Below, piece after piece: positions 42,405 to 49,675 of a stretch of 64,000 bases of DNA. The notes under the pieces were generated by a model. The model did no database searches. It was not told where the DNA came from and saw nothing but the letters and a program-made list of their open reading frames with translations. The DNA is from Actinophytocola sp963826035 (GTDB lineage: Bacteria; Actinomycetota; Actinomycetes; Mycobacteriales; Pseudonocardiaceae). The first letter of the stretch is position 1; each line of letters opens with the position of its first letter. The DNA is taken from NCBI GenBank assembly GCA_963826035.1, contig CAWGVZ010000024.1, positions 434,001-498,000 on the forward strand. Direction: 5' to 3'. A program made the translations under genes and the position numbers.

Positions 42405-42800
42405 ATGGAGCGAACCCCCGCCGCGAAGACCCGGGCCGTCGGCGACCGGCGCTCGTTGTTCGACCGCTTCGTCGAGTGGACCTACCGGCGCGCCAGCCAG
42501 GCGCCGTTCTTCATGGTCTGCCTCGGCATCGTCGTGGCGTGGCTGGTCACGCTGCCCGCGTGGACCGACCTCAAAGCCTGGCAGACGGCCATCCACACGG
42601 TGGCGAGCGTGTTCACGCTGCTGCTCGTCGTCCTACTGGAGAACGCCGGCCGCCGGGCCGAGGAGGCCGCGCAGGAGAAGCTGAACGTGATCGCCGTGGC
42701 ACTGGCCGCACTCATGGAGTCCCAGTCGGCCGACAATCCGAAGCTACGGGACGCCACCAAGGAACTGCGGGACGCGGTGGGCCTCGAGGAACGGCATTAG
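42405..42800 (+). CDS. Low-affinity iron permease family protein
   Basis: The 131-residue protein has two or three hydrophobic helices (FFMVCLGIVVAWLVTLPAW, IHTVASVFTLLLVVLLENAG) followed by a helical tail (AAQEKLNVIAVALAALMES). The patterns FDRFVEWTYRRASQAPFFMVCLGIVVAW and LLENAGRRAEEAAQEKLN match the Pfam low-affinity iron permease family (PF04120), named after a yeast iron protein; the bacterial members are of unknown role. It is transcribed in the same direction as the ligase gene, 28 bp on, and ends 10 bp before guaB1. Confidence 0.75.
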   Translation: MERTPAAKTRAVGDRRSLFDRFVEWTYRRASQAPFFMVCLGIVVAWLVTLPAWTDLKAWQTAIHTVASVFTLLLVVLLENAGRRAEEAAQEKLNVIAVALAALMESQSADNPKLRDATKELRDAVGLEERH

Positions 42801-42810
42801 GCTGATCTTC

Positions 42811-44250
42811 GTGTACTTCCTGAACGACACCCGGCCCGGCTACGACCTCACCTACGACGACGTGTTCCTCGTGCCGAACCGCTCGGCCGTGGCGTCCCGG
42901 TTCGACGTCGACCTGTCCACATCGGACGGCACCGGCGCGACGATCCCCGTGGTGGTGGCCAACATGACGGCCGTCGCCGGGCGGCGGATGGCCGAGACCA
43001 TGGCCAGGCGCGGTGGGCTGGTGGTGCTGCCGCAGGACGTCGACGCGGAGGTGGTCGCCGACATCGTCGCGTGGGTCAAGTCCCGGCACCCCGTGTGGGA
43101 CACCCCGCTGGTGCTCACCCCGGGCGACTCGGTGGCCGACGCGGTGAACCTGCTGCCCAAACGCGCCCACGGCGCGGTCGTGGTGGTGGACGCCGACGGC
43201 AGACCGGCCGGCGTGGTCGACGAGGACGCCTGCCTGGGCGTCGACCGGTTCACCCGGCTTGCCGACGTGGCCGACCCCGAGCTGCTGACCATGCCGCTCG
43301 GCACCAAGCCGCGCGAGGTGTTCGACCGCCTCCACGGTCGTACGGCGCGGGTGGCGCTCGGTGTCGACGACCACGGCCGGCTCGTCGGCGTGCTCACGGA
43401 GGTCGCCGCCCTGCGCGCTGAGCTGTACCGGCCGGCGGTCGACGCGCAGGACCGGCTGCGGGTGGCCGCGGCCATCGGCGTGAACGGCGACGTGGCGGCC
43501 AAGGCGCGGGCGCTGGTGGCCGCCGGGGTCGACACGCTGGTCGTGGACACCGCACACGGACACCAGGAGAAGATGCTCACCACGCTGCGGGCGGTCCGCT
43601 CGGCCGACCCAGCCGTCCCGGTGGTGGCCGGCAACGTGGTCACGGCCGAGGGCGTGCGCGACCTGATCGAGGCCGGCGCGGACGTCGTGAAGGTCGGCGT
43701 CGGCCCCGGCGCCATGTGCACGACCAGGATGATGACCGGCGTCGGCCGCCCGCAGTTCTCCGCCGTGCTGGAGTGCGCGCGGGAGGCACGCCGGCTCGGC
43801 AAGCGGATCTGGGCCGATGGCGGCGTGAAGCACCCGAGGGACGTCGCGCTGGCGCTGGCGGCCGGTGCGTCGAGCGTGATGGTCGGCTCCTGGTTCGCCG
43901 GCACCTACGAATCCCCTGGCGACCTGCAGCGCGACGAGCACGGACAGCTGTACAAGGAGTCGTTCGGCATGGCGTCCAAGCGGGCCGTCTCCGCCCGCAC
44001 CCGCGCCGACAGCGCGTTCGACCGAGCGCGCAAGGCCCTGTTCGAGGAGGGCATCTCCACGTCCCGCATGCGACTGGACCCCACGGCCCCGAGCGTGGAG
44101 AACCTGCTCGACTCCATCTGCTCCGGCGTCCGCTCGGCCTGCACCTACACGGGCGCCGCGACGCTCGAGGAGTTCCACGAGAAGGCGGTGGTCGGCATCC
44201 AGTCGGCGTCCGGCTTCGCCGAGGGGGCAGCCAAGCCACGCGGCTGGTGA
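42811..44250 (+). CDS. guaB1: GuaB1-family GMP reductase (IMPDH-related)
   Basis: The 479-residue protein starts at GTG 42811. The IMPDH/GMP reductase barrel shows YDLTYDDVFLVPNRSAV, the loop GVGPGAMCTTRMMTGVG with catalytic Cys303, and WADGGVKHPRDVALALAAGASSVMVGSW. Two CBS domains are inserted at about 95-215. GuaB1 members of actinobacteria lack IMPDH activity; in mycobacteria the protein acts as a GMP reductase, turning GMP to IMP with NADPH and being modulated by nucleotides through the CBS pair. Length matches the family. It follows the small iron permease-like gene closely, and is convergent with the DUF998 gene. Confidence 0.92.
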   Translation: MYFLNDTRPGYDLTYDDVFLVPNRSAVASRFDVDLSTSDGTGATIPVVVANMTAVAGRRMAETMARRGGLVVLPQDVDAEVVADIVAWVKSRHPVWDTPLVLTPGDSVADAVNLLPKRAHGAVVVVDADGRPAGVVDEDACLGVDRFTRLADVADPELLTMPLGTKPREVFDRLHGRTARVALGVDDHGRLVGVLTEVAALRAELYRPAVDAQDRLRVAAAIGVNGDVAAKARALVAAGVDTLVVDTAHGHQEKMLTTLRAVRSADPAVPVVAGNVVTAEGVRDLIEAGADVVKVGVGPGAMCTTRMMTGVGRPQFSAVLECAREARRLGKRIWADGGVKHPRDVALALAAGASSVMVGSWFAGTYESPGDLQRDEHGQLYKESFGMASKRAVSARTRADSAFDRARKALFEEGISTSRMRLDPTAPSVENLLDSICSGVRSACTYTGAATLEEFHEKAVVGIQSASGFAEGAAKPRGW

Positions 44251-44254
44251 CGAT

Positions 44255-44995
44255 TCAGCGCCAGGTGTTCGCGGCACTGGCCGAGACCCGCTGGGCCGGG
44301 ATGGTGAGCCGCGAGCGGAAGCGCACGGGCAGCAGCACCAGCTGAGCCAGCAGTCCCAGCTCCAGCACGAAAAGGATCCGCTGGAACAGCCCGTTCAGCT
44401 CGCCGATCGCCTCGGGCATCGGGCCGAGGTGGCTCGTGAGGAACAGGGTGAGCACGATCGACGTGGCGAGCACGTTGACGGTCATCCACTTCCGGTACGT
44501 GGCGAGGTAACCGACGCCCCGCAGCTGCCTGGCCACGAGCATGGTGGCGATCGGGACGCAGAAGAACACCACGCCCGCCGCGTACCGGTGGATCTGCGCG
44601 GACGTCGACACCGACTCGCCAAGATCCGTCTGGAACACGGCGGCCAGCACTCCGCTGATCACCGCGAGCACGAGTGAGAGCCGCAGCAGCTTTCCGTCCA
44701 GCAGGCGGATGGCCGCGAGCCCGAGCATCGTGCCGATGCCGGCGACGCTCACGCACATGAGCGAGGCGTTGAACATCCAGCCGACCTCTGGCACGAACAC
44801 GTAGTCGGACATGGTTGTGTCGAGGATGCTCATCCGTCCACTCGCGACCAGTGTCACGTGGACCATGAACAGCACGGCCGCGCCGATGCCGGCCAGGCCG
44901 AGTCGCACGGCGAAGAACGACGGTCGCGTGGTGGCTGCGGCGGCGGTCAGTACACGGCGCGGCACCCGCTCCTGGATCGGCAAGACGTTGGTCAC
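44255..44995 (-). CDS. DUF998 family membrane protein
   Basis: From GTG 44995 the 246-residue protein has about six hydrophobic helices (LGLAGIGAAVLFMVHVTLVA, MFNASLMCVSVAGIGTMLGL, LSLVLAVISGVLAAVFQTDLG, GVVFFCVPIATMLVARQL and two more). FQTDLGESVSTSAQIHRYAAGVVFFCVPIA follows the DUF998 pattern. A longer ORF exists to 45076. The start choice is complicated by an 11-bp inverted repeat that covers the GTG (44990-45016), which could hide it in mRNA. Function is unknown; members are widespread in actinobacteria and archaea. It is convergent with guaB1, 4 bp apart. Confidence 0.75.
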   Translation of the reverse strand: MTNVLPIQERVPRRVLTAAAATTRPSFFAVRLGLAGIGAAVLFMVHVTLVASGRMSILDTTMSDYVFVPEVGWMFNASLMCVSVAGIGTMLGLAAIRLLDGKLLRLSLVLAVISGVLAAVFQTDLGESVSTSAQIHRYAAGVVFFCVPIATMLVARQLRGVGYLATYRKWMTVNVLATSIVLTLFLTSHLGPMPEAIGELNGLFQRILFVLELGLLAQLVLLPVRFRSRLTIPAQRVSASAANTWR

Positions 44996-45016
44996 GAGAT
45001 AAACGATCTCGTGACC
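44990..45016. promoter_or_regulatory. Inverted repeat over the DUF998 start codon
   Basis: GGTCACGAGAT (44990-45000), AAACG (45001-45005) and ATCTCGTGACC (45006-45016) form a perfect 11-bp palindrome. The DUF998 GTG (44993-44995) is inside the arm. It could be an operator or, in RNA, a hairpin that blocks initiation. Confidence 0.55.
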
Positions 45017-45115
45017 GCGCGTCCCAAACCATCCGGGAAACTCCCGATTCGACCCGGGGGCTACCCCTACCTTCACCCTGGAGCGGGCAGTTGGCGGATC
45101 AGGCGCCGCGTGGGC

Positions 45116-45172
45116 ATGCCTGGAACGACGCCTTCCTGACGTTGAGCGTCAGGAAGGCGTCGTTCCAGGCAT
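45116..45172. repeat. Class A repeat with a perfect 26-bp stem
   Basis: The left arm 45116-45141 starts ATGCCTGGAACGACGCC. The right arm 45147-45172 is its exact inverse, around the loop TTGAG. It is the most intact class A copy and lies between the DUF998 gene upstream and phoH, whose stop is at 45183. Confidence 0.9.
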
Positions 45173-45182
45173 TCGACGGGTA

Positions 45183-46520
45183 CTACCCGTGGTCCTCCAG
45201 CATCTCGGTGACGAGCGCGGCGATCGGCGAGCGCTCGGAGCGGGTGAGCGTGACGTGCGCGAACAGCGGGTGACCCTTCAGCTTCTCGATCACCGCGGCG
45301 ATGCCGTCGTAGCGACCGACCCGCAGGTTGTCCCGTTGCGCCACGTCGTGGGTGAGGACCACCCGCGAGCCGGTGCCCAGCCGGGACAGCACGGTCAGCA
45401 GCACGTTGCGTTCCAGCGACTGCGCCTCGTCGACGATGACGAACGCGTCGTGCAGCGATCGGCCGCGGATGTGGGTCAGCGGCAGCACCTCGAGCATGCC
45501 GCGGGCCAGCACCTCCTCGATGACCTCCTTGCTGACCAGCGCGCCGAGGGTGTCGAACACCGCCTGCGCCCACGGCTGCATCTTCTCGCTCTCGGAACCG
45601 GGCAGGTAACCCAGTTCCTGCCCGCCGACCGCGTAGACGGGCCGGAACACCACAACCTTGCGGTGCAGGTTGCGTTCCATCACCGCCTCGAGGCCGGCGC
45701 ACAGCGCGAGCGCCGACTTGCCGGTGCCGGCCCGGCCGCCGAGCGACACGATGCCGATCTCCTGGTCCAGCAGCAGGTCCAGCGCGATCCGCTGTTCGGC
45801 CGAGCGACCGTGCAGGCCGAACGCCTCACGGTCGCCCCGGACCAGCTGCACCTGCTTGTCCCTGGTGACCCGCCCGAGTCCGCTGGCCGAGTTCGCCAGC
45901 AGCCGCAGGCCCGTGTTCGTCGGGTAGTCGCCGGGCGAGGTGATACCGAACGTGGCCAGGTCGACCACGTTGTCCCGGTAGAGGGTGTCCAGCGCCTCGG
46001 CCGGGATCTCGAGGTCGGCGATGCCCGTCCAGCCGGACGGGGTCACCTCCTGCGCGCGGTACTCGTCGGCCTCCAGACCCACGGCGGCGGCCTTCACCCG
46101 CAGCGGAATGTCCTTCGTGACCAGTGCCACGCCCTCGGTCTCGGCGGCGAGGTTGAGCGCGCACGCGAGGATCCGCGCGTCGTTCGAGTCGGCTCGGAAG
46201 CCGGGTGGGAGTACGCCGGGGTCGGAGTGGTTCAGCTCGACGTGCAGTGTGCCGCCCGCTGTCCCGATCTCGATCGGGCGATCGAGACGTCCATGGTGTT
46301 TTCGCAGGTCATCCAGCAGCCGCAGAGCCTCTCTGGCGAACCAGCCCAACTCGGGGTGGTGACGCTTACCTTCCAGTTCTCCGATCACCACCAGCGGCAG
46401 TACCACCGCGTGTTCGGCGAACCTTGTCACCGCCCACGGGTCGGAGAGCAGCACGGACGTATCGAGAACATAGGTACGGCGCTGGTCACCCGGGCCTCCT
46501 GAGGAACGCGAAGCGGTCAC
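45183..46520 (-). CDS. phoH2: PIN-PhoH protein (PhoH2)
   Basis: From GTG 46520 (GGAG about six bases upstream) the product is 445 residues. The N-terminal PIN RNase domain shows YVLDTSVLLSDP (Asp20), a Glu-centred LVVIGELEGKRHHP, and the acidic region ADSNDARIL. The C-terminal PhoH ATPase has Walker A GRAGTGKS at 262-269, and Walker B FVIVDEAQSLERN. In mycobacteria PhoH2 is a sequence-specific RNA helicase and RNase, so an RNA-decay role is likely. No antitoxin partner gene is visible upstream. It may be transcribed from the long upstream non-coding region. Order with UppS is as in mycobacteria (Rv1095, Rv1086). Confidence 0.95.
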   Translation of the reverse strand: MTASRSSGGPGDQRRTYVLDTSVLLSDPWAVTRFAEHAVVLPLVVIGELEGKRHHPELGWFAREALRLLDDLRKHHGRLDRPIEIGTAGGTLHVELNHSDPGVLPPGFRADSNDARILACALNLAAETEGVALVTKDIPLRVKAAAVGLEADEYRAQEVTPSGWTGIADLEIPAEALDTLYRDNVVDLATFGITSPGDYPTNTGLRLLANSASGLGRVTRDKQVQLVRGDREAFGLHGRSAEQRIALDLLLDQEIGIVSLGGRAGTGKSALALCAGLEAVMERNLHRKVVVFRPVYAVGGQELGYLPGSESEKMQPWAQAVFDTLGALVSKEVIEEVLARGMLEVLPLTHIRGRSLHDAFVIVDEAQSLERNVLLTVLSRLGTGSRVVLTHDVAQRDNLRVGRYDGIAAVIEKLKGHPLFAHVTLTRSERSPIAALVTEMLEDHG

Positions 46521-47140
46521 GGCAACTCCCACGCGAACGCAGCACCCACGTCCGCTCCTCGTAGGGCCAGGCACCCACCCAGGCTGGGCTTACGTCAGCG
46601 TCGAGGACTCCTCCTCGACGCCGGCCGCGTCGCCCACGAGGGCCGGGTGCCGGCCCTCGCGATCGTCACCGTCACGACCAGGGCCTCCCGGAACGGGCCA
46701 CGTGGGCGCGACCCGTCACTTTGGACGCTACCCGTGGATCGGGCCGCCCAACAGGCAGCCACGCAGGTGATTTTCGTTTCGTAACCCAGACCCGAGTTGT
46801 ACGCGAATGCAGCTTGCGGAACGGTGATCGACTACTCGGAGTGATCATCCACACCGGTTGGGCCATCCGCCGACTGGGCGACCCCCATCGGTGCAGGCGA
46901 CGACCTACCCGCGTCCACCAGGGCATGTGTCGATCTTGCCGAACGCCCGGCGGTTACGCAGATGCCCCCAGTAATCCCTCCGGCGACCAGAAATGGTGAA
47001 TGCTCCGCCTTTTGGTAACACGATGGAGTTTCGGTGCAGCGAAGTCATTCGGCGGCAGGTAGGTTTGGCGGCGACGGAGTGCAAAGAACGGACCCCGTAA
47101 AAGTTTCCCGATACCCCCCAATGTTGAAGGAGATGGAAAC
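46521..47140. other. Long non-coding region upstream of phoH2
   Basis: No open frame here looks like a real gene; longest ones are antisense-like with no ribosome site. Two tight hairpins occur: CGTCGAGGA/TCCTCGACG (46599-46607 with 46612-46620) and GAGGGCCGG/CCGGCCCTC (46638-46646 with 46650-46658). They lie about 80-140 bp before the phoH2 start on that strand. The right part (47000-47140) is AT-richer and should carry the promoter of the small secreted protein gene. Confidence 0.6.
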
Positions 47141-47407
47141 GTGCTGAAGAAGGTTGGCGTTGTCGCCGCAGCCGTTGTTGGCTTCTCGATGATCGCCGCG
47201 CCGGCATTCGCGAGCGCGTCCCCCGCGGACGAGCGTGACCTGCCGGGCCTGGTGGAGGAAGGCACGTACCCGACGTTCGGGGATGCCTACAACACCTTCA
47301 TCATCGGTGGTGGCGCCCTCGGCTACGGTGCTGCTTCCGTCGTGGCCGGTGCCTACACCGGTATCGCCACGACCCCCGCGCTGATCGCGCACTCGTTCGC
47401 GGACTAA
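47141..47407 (+). CDS. Small secreted protein with a Gly/Ala-rich hydrophobic C-terminus
   Basis: The 88-residue product starts at GTG 47141 with AAGGAG eight bases upstream. A signal peptide (VVAAAVVGFSMIAAPAFA, residues 7-24, cleavage after AFA) leaves a mature peptide of about 64 residues. That mature part has a charged head (SPADERDLPGLVEEG) and a Gly/Ala-rich hydrophobic tail (IIGGGALGYGAASVVAGAYT) ending HSFAD. It has no Cys. I recognise no family. The amphipathic plan, its own promoter region, and a 20-bp terminator hairpin directly after suggest a stand-alone expressed gene, possibly a surface-active or antimicrobial-type peptide, but that is speculative. Confidence 0.7.
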   Translation: MLKKVGVVAAAVVGFSMIAAPAFASASPADERDLPGLVEEGTYPTFGDAYNTFIIGGGALGYGAASVVAGAYTGIATTPALIAHSFAD

Positions 47408-47422
47408 TTTCGCGAAGCAATT

Positions 47423-47468
47423 ATTGGGCGAGGGCTCGGGAATTTAGTTTCCCGAGCCCTCGCCCAAT
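47423..47468. terminator. 20-bp hairpin between convergent genes
   Basis: ATTGGGCGAGGGCTCGGGAA (47423-47442) pairs with its perfect inverse at 47449-47468 around the loop TTTAGT. It separates the small secreted protein gene from the convergent cis-prenyltransferase gene and should stop transcription from both sides. Confidence 0.85.
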
Positions 47469-47475
47469 TGTGCGG

Positions 47476-48267
47476 TCAGGAGCCGAACCGTCGGTGCCGA
47501 ATCGCGTAGTCGCGCAGCGCACGCAGAAAATCGGTGCGGCGGAAGTCGGGCCAGTAGGCCTCGCAGAACCAGAACTCCGAATGCGCCGACTGCCACAGCA
47601 GGAAGCCGGACAGCCGCTGTTCACCTGACGTTCTGATCACCAGGTCGGGATCGGGCTGGCCGGAGGTGTAGAGGTGCTCGGCGATGTGGTCCACGTCGAG
47701 GACCTCCACCAGCTCCTCGATGCTGCGGCCCTCCTCCGCGTGCTGGGCCAGCAGCTTGCGGACGGCATCCGCGATCTCGCGACGGCCGCCGTAGCCGACC
47801 GCGATGTTGACCTCCATGCCGGTGCGGCCCTCGGTGCGCCGCGCGGCCGCCGACAGCCGGGTGGCCGTCTCCTCCGGCAGCACGTCCAGCGCCCCGATGA
47901 TCCGCAGCCGCCAGGGGTTGCCCTCCTCGGCCAGCTCGTCGACCACGTCGCCGATCACCTCGATCAGCGTGGCCACCTCCTGCGGCGACCGGTGGACGTT
48001 GTCGGTCGAGAGCAGCCAGAGGGTGACCAGCTCGACGTCCGCCTCGCGGCACCAGGTGAGCAACTCGGCGATGCGGGTGGCGCCCACCCGATGGCCGTCG
48101 TTGACGTCGGTGAAGCCGGCCTCGCGGGCCCACCTGCGGTTGCCGTCGAGCACCACCCCGACATGGCGTGGATGGCGGCCGGCCGCCTGCTGAGTGAGCC
48201 GCCTGTCGTACAGGCCGTAGACGAACCTCGCGGCTTTCTTGCGGAACTTCCGCCAGCTGGGAGTCAC
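47476..48267 (-). CDS. uppS: Short-chain cis-prenyltransferase (Rv1086-like)
   Basis: From GTG 48267 the 263-residue enzyme has the cis-prenyltransferase motifs HVGVVLDGNRRWAREAG (catalytic Asp41), WLLSTDNVHR, YGGRREI and PDPDLVIRTSGEQRLSGFLLWQSAHSEFWF. The length equals M. tuberculosis Rv1086, which makes omega,E,Z-farnesyl diphosphate that a second enzyme elongates to decaprenyl diphosphate, the carrier lipid for cell-wall synthesis. I give uppS as family symbol, while the short-chain product is inferred by synteny and length. It is divergent from the CoA-binding gene. The C-terminus ends near a strong terminator. Confidence 0.93.
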   Translation of the reverse strand: MTPSWRKFRKKAARFVYGLYDRRLTQQAAGRHPRHVGVVLDGNRRWAREAGFTDVNDGHRVGATRIAELLTWCREADVELVTLWLLSTDNVHRSPQEVATLIEVIGDVVDELAEEGNPWRLRIIGALDVLPEETATRLSAAARRTEGRTGMEVNIAVGYGGRREIADAVRKLLAQHAEEGRSIEELVEVLDVDHIAEHLYTSGQPDPDLVIRTSGEQRLSGFLLWQSAHSEFWFCEAYWPDFRRTDFLRALRDYAIRHRRFGS

Positions 48268-48315
48268 GTCCCCGCAGGGTACGCCGGTCCGGTTCGGGAG
48301 GGGCACACTGGAAGC

Positions 48316-48753
48316 ATGCAGCGAACGGAGATCGACCCCCGGTGGCAGGACCTGGCGGTGATCGAGCGGCTGGTGCGCGAGTCCCGCACGGTCGCTGTGG
48401 TGGGTCTGAGCGACAACCCGGCGCGGCCGAGCTACGGGGTGGCGCGGTATCTGAAGCGCAGCGGGCTGCGGGTGGTGCCCGTGAACCCCGGGCTGACCAC
48501 GTGGAACGGGCTCGAGGTGTACCCGACGGTCGCCGACCTGCCGGAGCCGGTCGACATAGTCGACGTGTTCCGGCGGCCGGAACACGTGCCGGCCATCGCC
48601 CGACAGGCCGTCGAGTTGGGCGCCGGTGCGCTGTGGCTGCAGCTGGGGGTGCTGTCGACGGAGGGCGCTGAGATCGCCGCGACCGGCGGACTCGACGTGG
48701 TCATGGACCGATGCCTGGCGGTCGAGCACCGCGAGGTCGTGGGCTGGTCGTGA
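48316..48753 (+). CDS. CoA-binding domain protein (YccU family)
   Basis: The 145-residue protein has a Rossmann-type CoA-binding fold: RTVAVVGLSDNPARPSYGVARYLKRSGLRVVPVNPG (nucleotide loop at about 26-60), then VDIVDVFRRPEHVPAIARQAVELGAGALWLQLGV and a final Cys-containing strand (DVVMDRCLAVEH). The family, YccU/Acyl-CoA synthetase-like, binds CoA or a nucleotide, but its role is unknown. It diverges from the prenyltransferase gene and is 54 bp before the hemolysin III gene on the same strand. Confidence 0.9.
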   Translation: MQRTEIDPRWQDLAVIERLVRESRTVAVVGLSDNPARPSYGVARYLKRSGLRVVPVNPGLTTWNGLEVYPTVADLPEPVDIVDVFRRPEHVPAIARQAVELGAGALWLQLGVLSTEGAEIAATGGLDVVMDRCLAVEHREVVGWS

Positions 48754-48807
48754 CGGCCCGCACAACGGCCCGACCCGCAACCTACGGTCCCGTATAACCT
48801 GGAGAAC

Positions 48808-49470
48808 GTGACCGCGACGCTGGAGAAGCCCGTCAAGCCCCGGATGCGGGGTGTGATCCACTATTGGTCGTTCATGGCCTCGGTGGCCACCGGTGCCGTG
48901 CTGATCTCGATGGCCGCCGCCACGGTGTCCGCCACGGCGGCCGTGGCCACGTCGGTCTACGGCGCCACGGTGCTCGGCCTGTTCGGCGTGAGCGCGCTGT
49001 ACCACCGCCGGTGGTGGGTGAGCCTGCGTGTACGCGCGTGGATGAAGCGCCTCGACCACTCGATGATCTTCATCTTCATCGCGGGGACCTACACCCCGTT
49101 CTCTCTGCTGGCCATGCCCCAGCCCACAGGTTATGTCGTGCTGTCGATCGTGTGGGGCGGCGCGTTGCTCGGGGTGGGCCTGAAGCTGCTGTGGCCGCAC
49201 GCGCCCCGCTGGCTGGGCACGCCCATCTACATCGCGCTGGGCTATGTGGCGGTCTTCGTGCTGCCGGAGCTGCTGTCGCACGCCGGTGTGGCGGCCGTGG
49301 TGCTGCTCCTGGTGGGCGGCCTGTTCTACACGCTGGGGGCGGTCTTCTACGCGACCCGCTGGCCCAACCCGTGGCCGGCGGTCTTCGGTCACCACGAGTT
49401 CTTCCACGCGGCCACCGTGCTGGCCGCCCTGTCGCACTACATCGCCATCTGGCTGGCCATGTACGCATAG
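48808..49470 (+). CDS. Hemolysin III (PAQR/Trh) family membrane protein
   Basis: The 220-residue protein starts at GTG 48808. It has seven hydrophobic helices with the metal-type motifs of the PAQR superfamily: VSALYHRRWW, LDHSMIFIFIAGTYTPFSLL and FGHHEFFHAATVLAALSHYIAI, where Ser/His/Asp/His ligands bind zinc. Bacterial members are called hemolysin III but are seldom shown to lyse cells; a lipid-hydrolase role is suggested for eukaryotic relatives. Order with UppS matches mycobacteria (Rv1085c, Rv1086). Confidence 0.92.
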   Translation: MTATLEKPVKPRMRGVIHYWSFMASVATGAVLISMAAATVSATAAVATSVYGATVLGLFGVSALYHRRWWVSLRVRAWMKRLDHSMIFIFIAGTYTPFSLLAMPQPTGYVVLSIVWGGALLGVGLKLLWPHAPRWLGTPIYIALGYVAVFVLPELLSHAGVAAVVLLLVGGLFYTLGAVFYATRWPNPWPAVFGHHEFFHAATVLAALSHYIAIWLAMYA

Positions 49471-49547
49471 CGAAAATTCAGTGGGTCAGATCTTCCGCTC
49501 AGTAACGTGGCGTAGCCGAGCCGTTACGTCTGGAGCTGGAGGTGGCC

Positions 49548-49568
49548 ATGCGCAACCGCGAGTACTGA
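49548..49568 (+). CDS. Hexapeptide ORF MRNREY
   Basis: ATG 49548 opens a seven-codon frame (MRNREY, stop) right after GGAGGT (spacing 4). It is one of two equal-length mini-ORFs in this otherwise gene-free stretch. Function is unknown; it could be a leader or a chance ORF with a good ribosome site. Confidence 0.35.
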   Translation: MRNREY

Positions 49569-49610
49569 TCCCGGTATCCAACAACCCGCGCTGGGGAAGG
49601 AGCGGATGCC

Positions 49611-49631
49611 TTGAGCGACCGGGACTTCTGA
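49611..49631 (+). CDS. Hexapeptide ORF LSDRDF
   Basis: TTG 49611 opens a seven-codon frame (M/L-S-D-R-D-F, stop) with AAGGAG eight bases before it. Like the upstream MRNREY it ends Arg-acidic-aromatic. It is followed by a GC hairpin at 49640-49675, so both may be on one short transcript. Confidence 0.35.
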   Translation: MSDRDF

Positions 49632-49639
49632 TCACCGTG

Positions 49640-49675
49640 CTCGGGGGTGGCCCTTCATGCGGGCCCACCCCCGAG
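49640..49675. terminator. GC-rich hairpin before the LysR stop
   Basis: CTCGGGGGTGG (49640-49650) pairs with CCACCCCCGAG (49665-49675), with CCC/GGG extending inside. It ends the gap between the mini-ORFs and the convergent LysR gene and is probably bidirectional. Confidence 0.75.

Noticed and set aside
46721..46999. 92-residue frame in the long non-coding region
   Set aside because: No ribosome site, odd Arg/Cys-rich composition and overlap with other equally poor frames on the opposite strand.
47476..49437. A 653-residue version of the prenyltransferase gene
   Set aside because: The extra N-terminal 390 residues are antisense to the CoA-binding and hemolysin III genes; the enzyme starts at GTG 48267.
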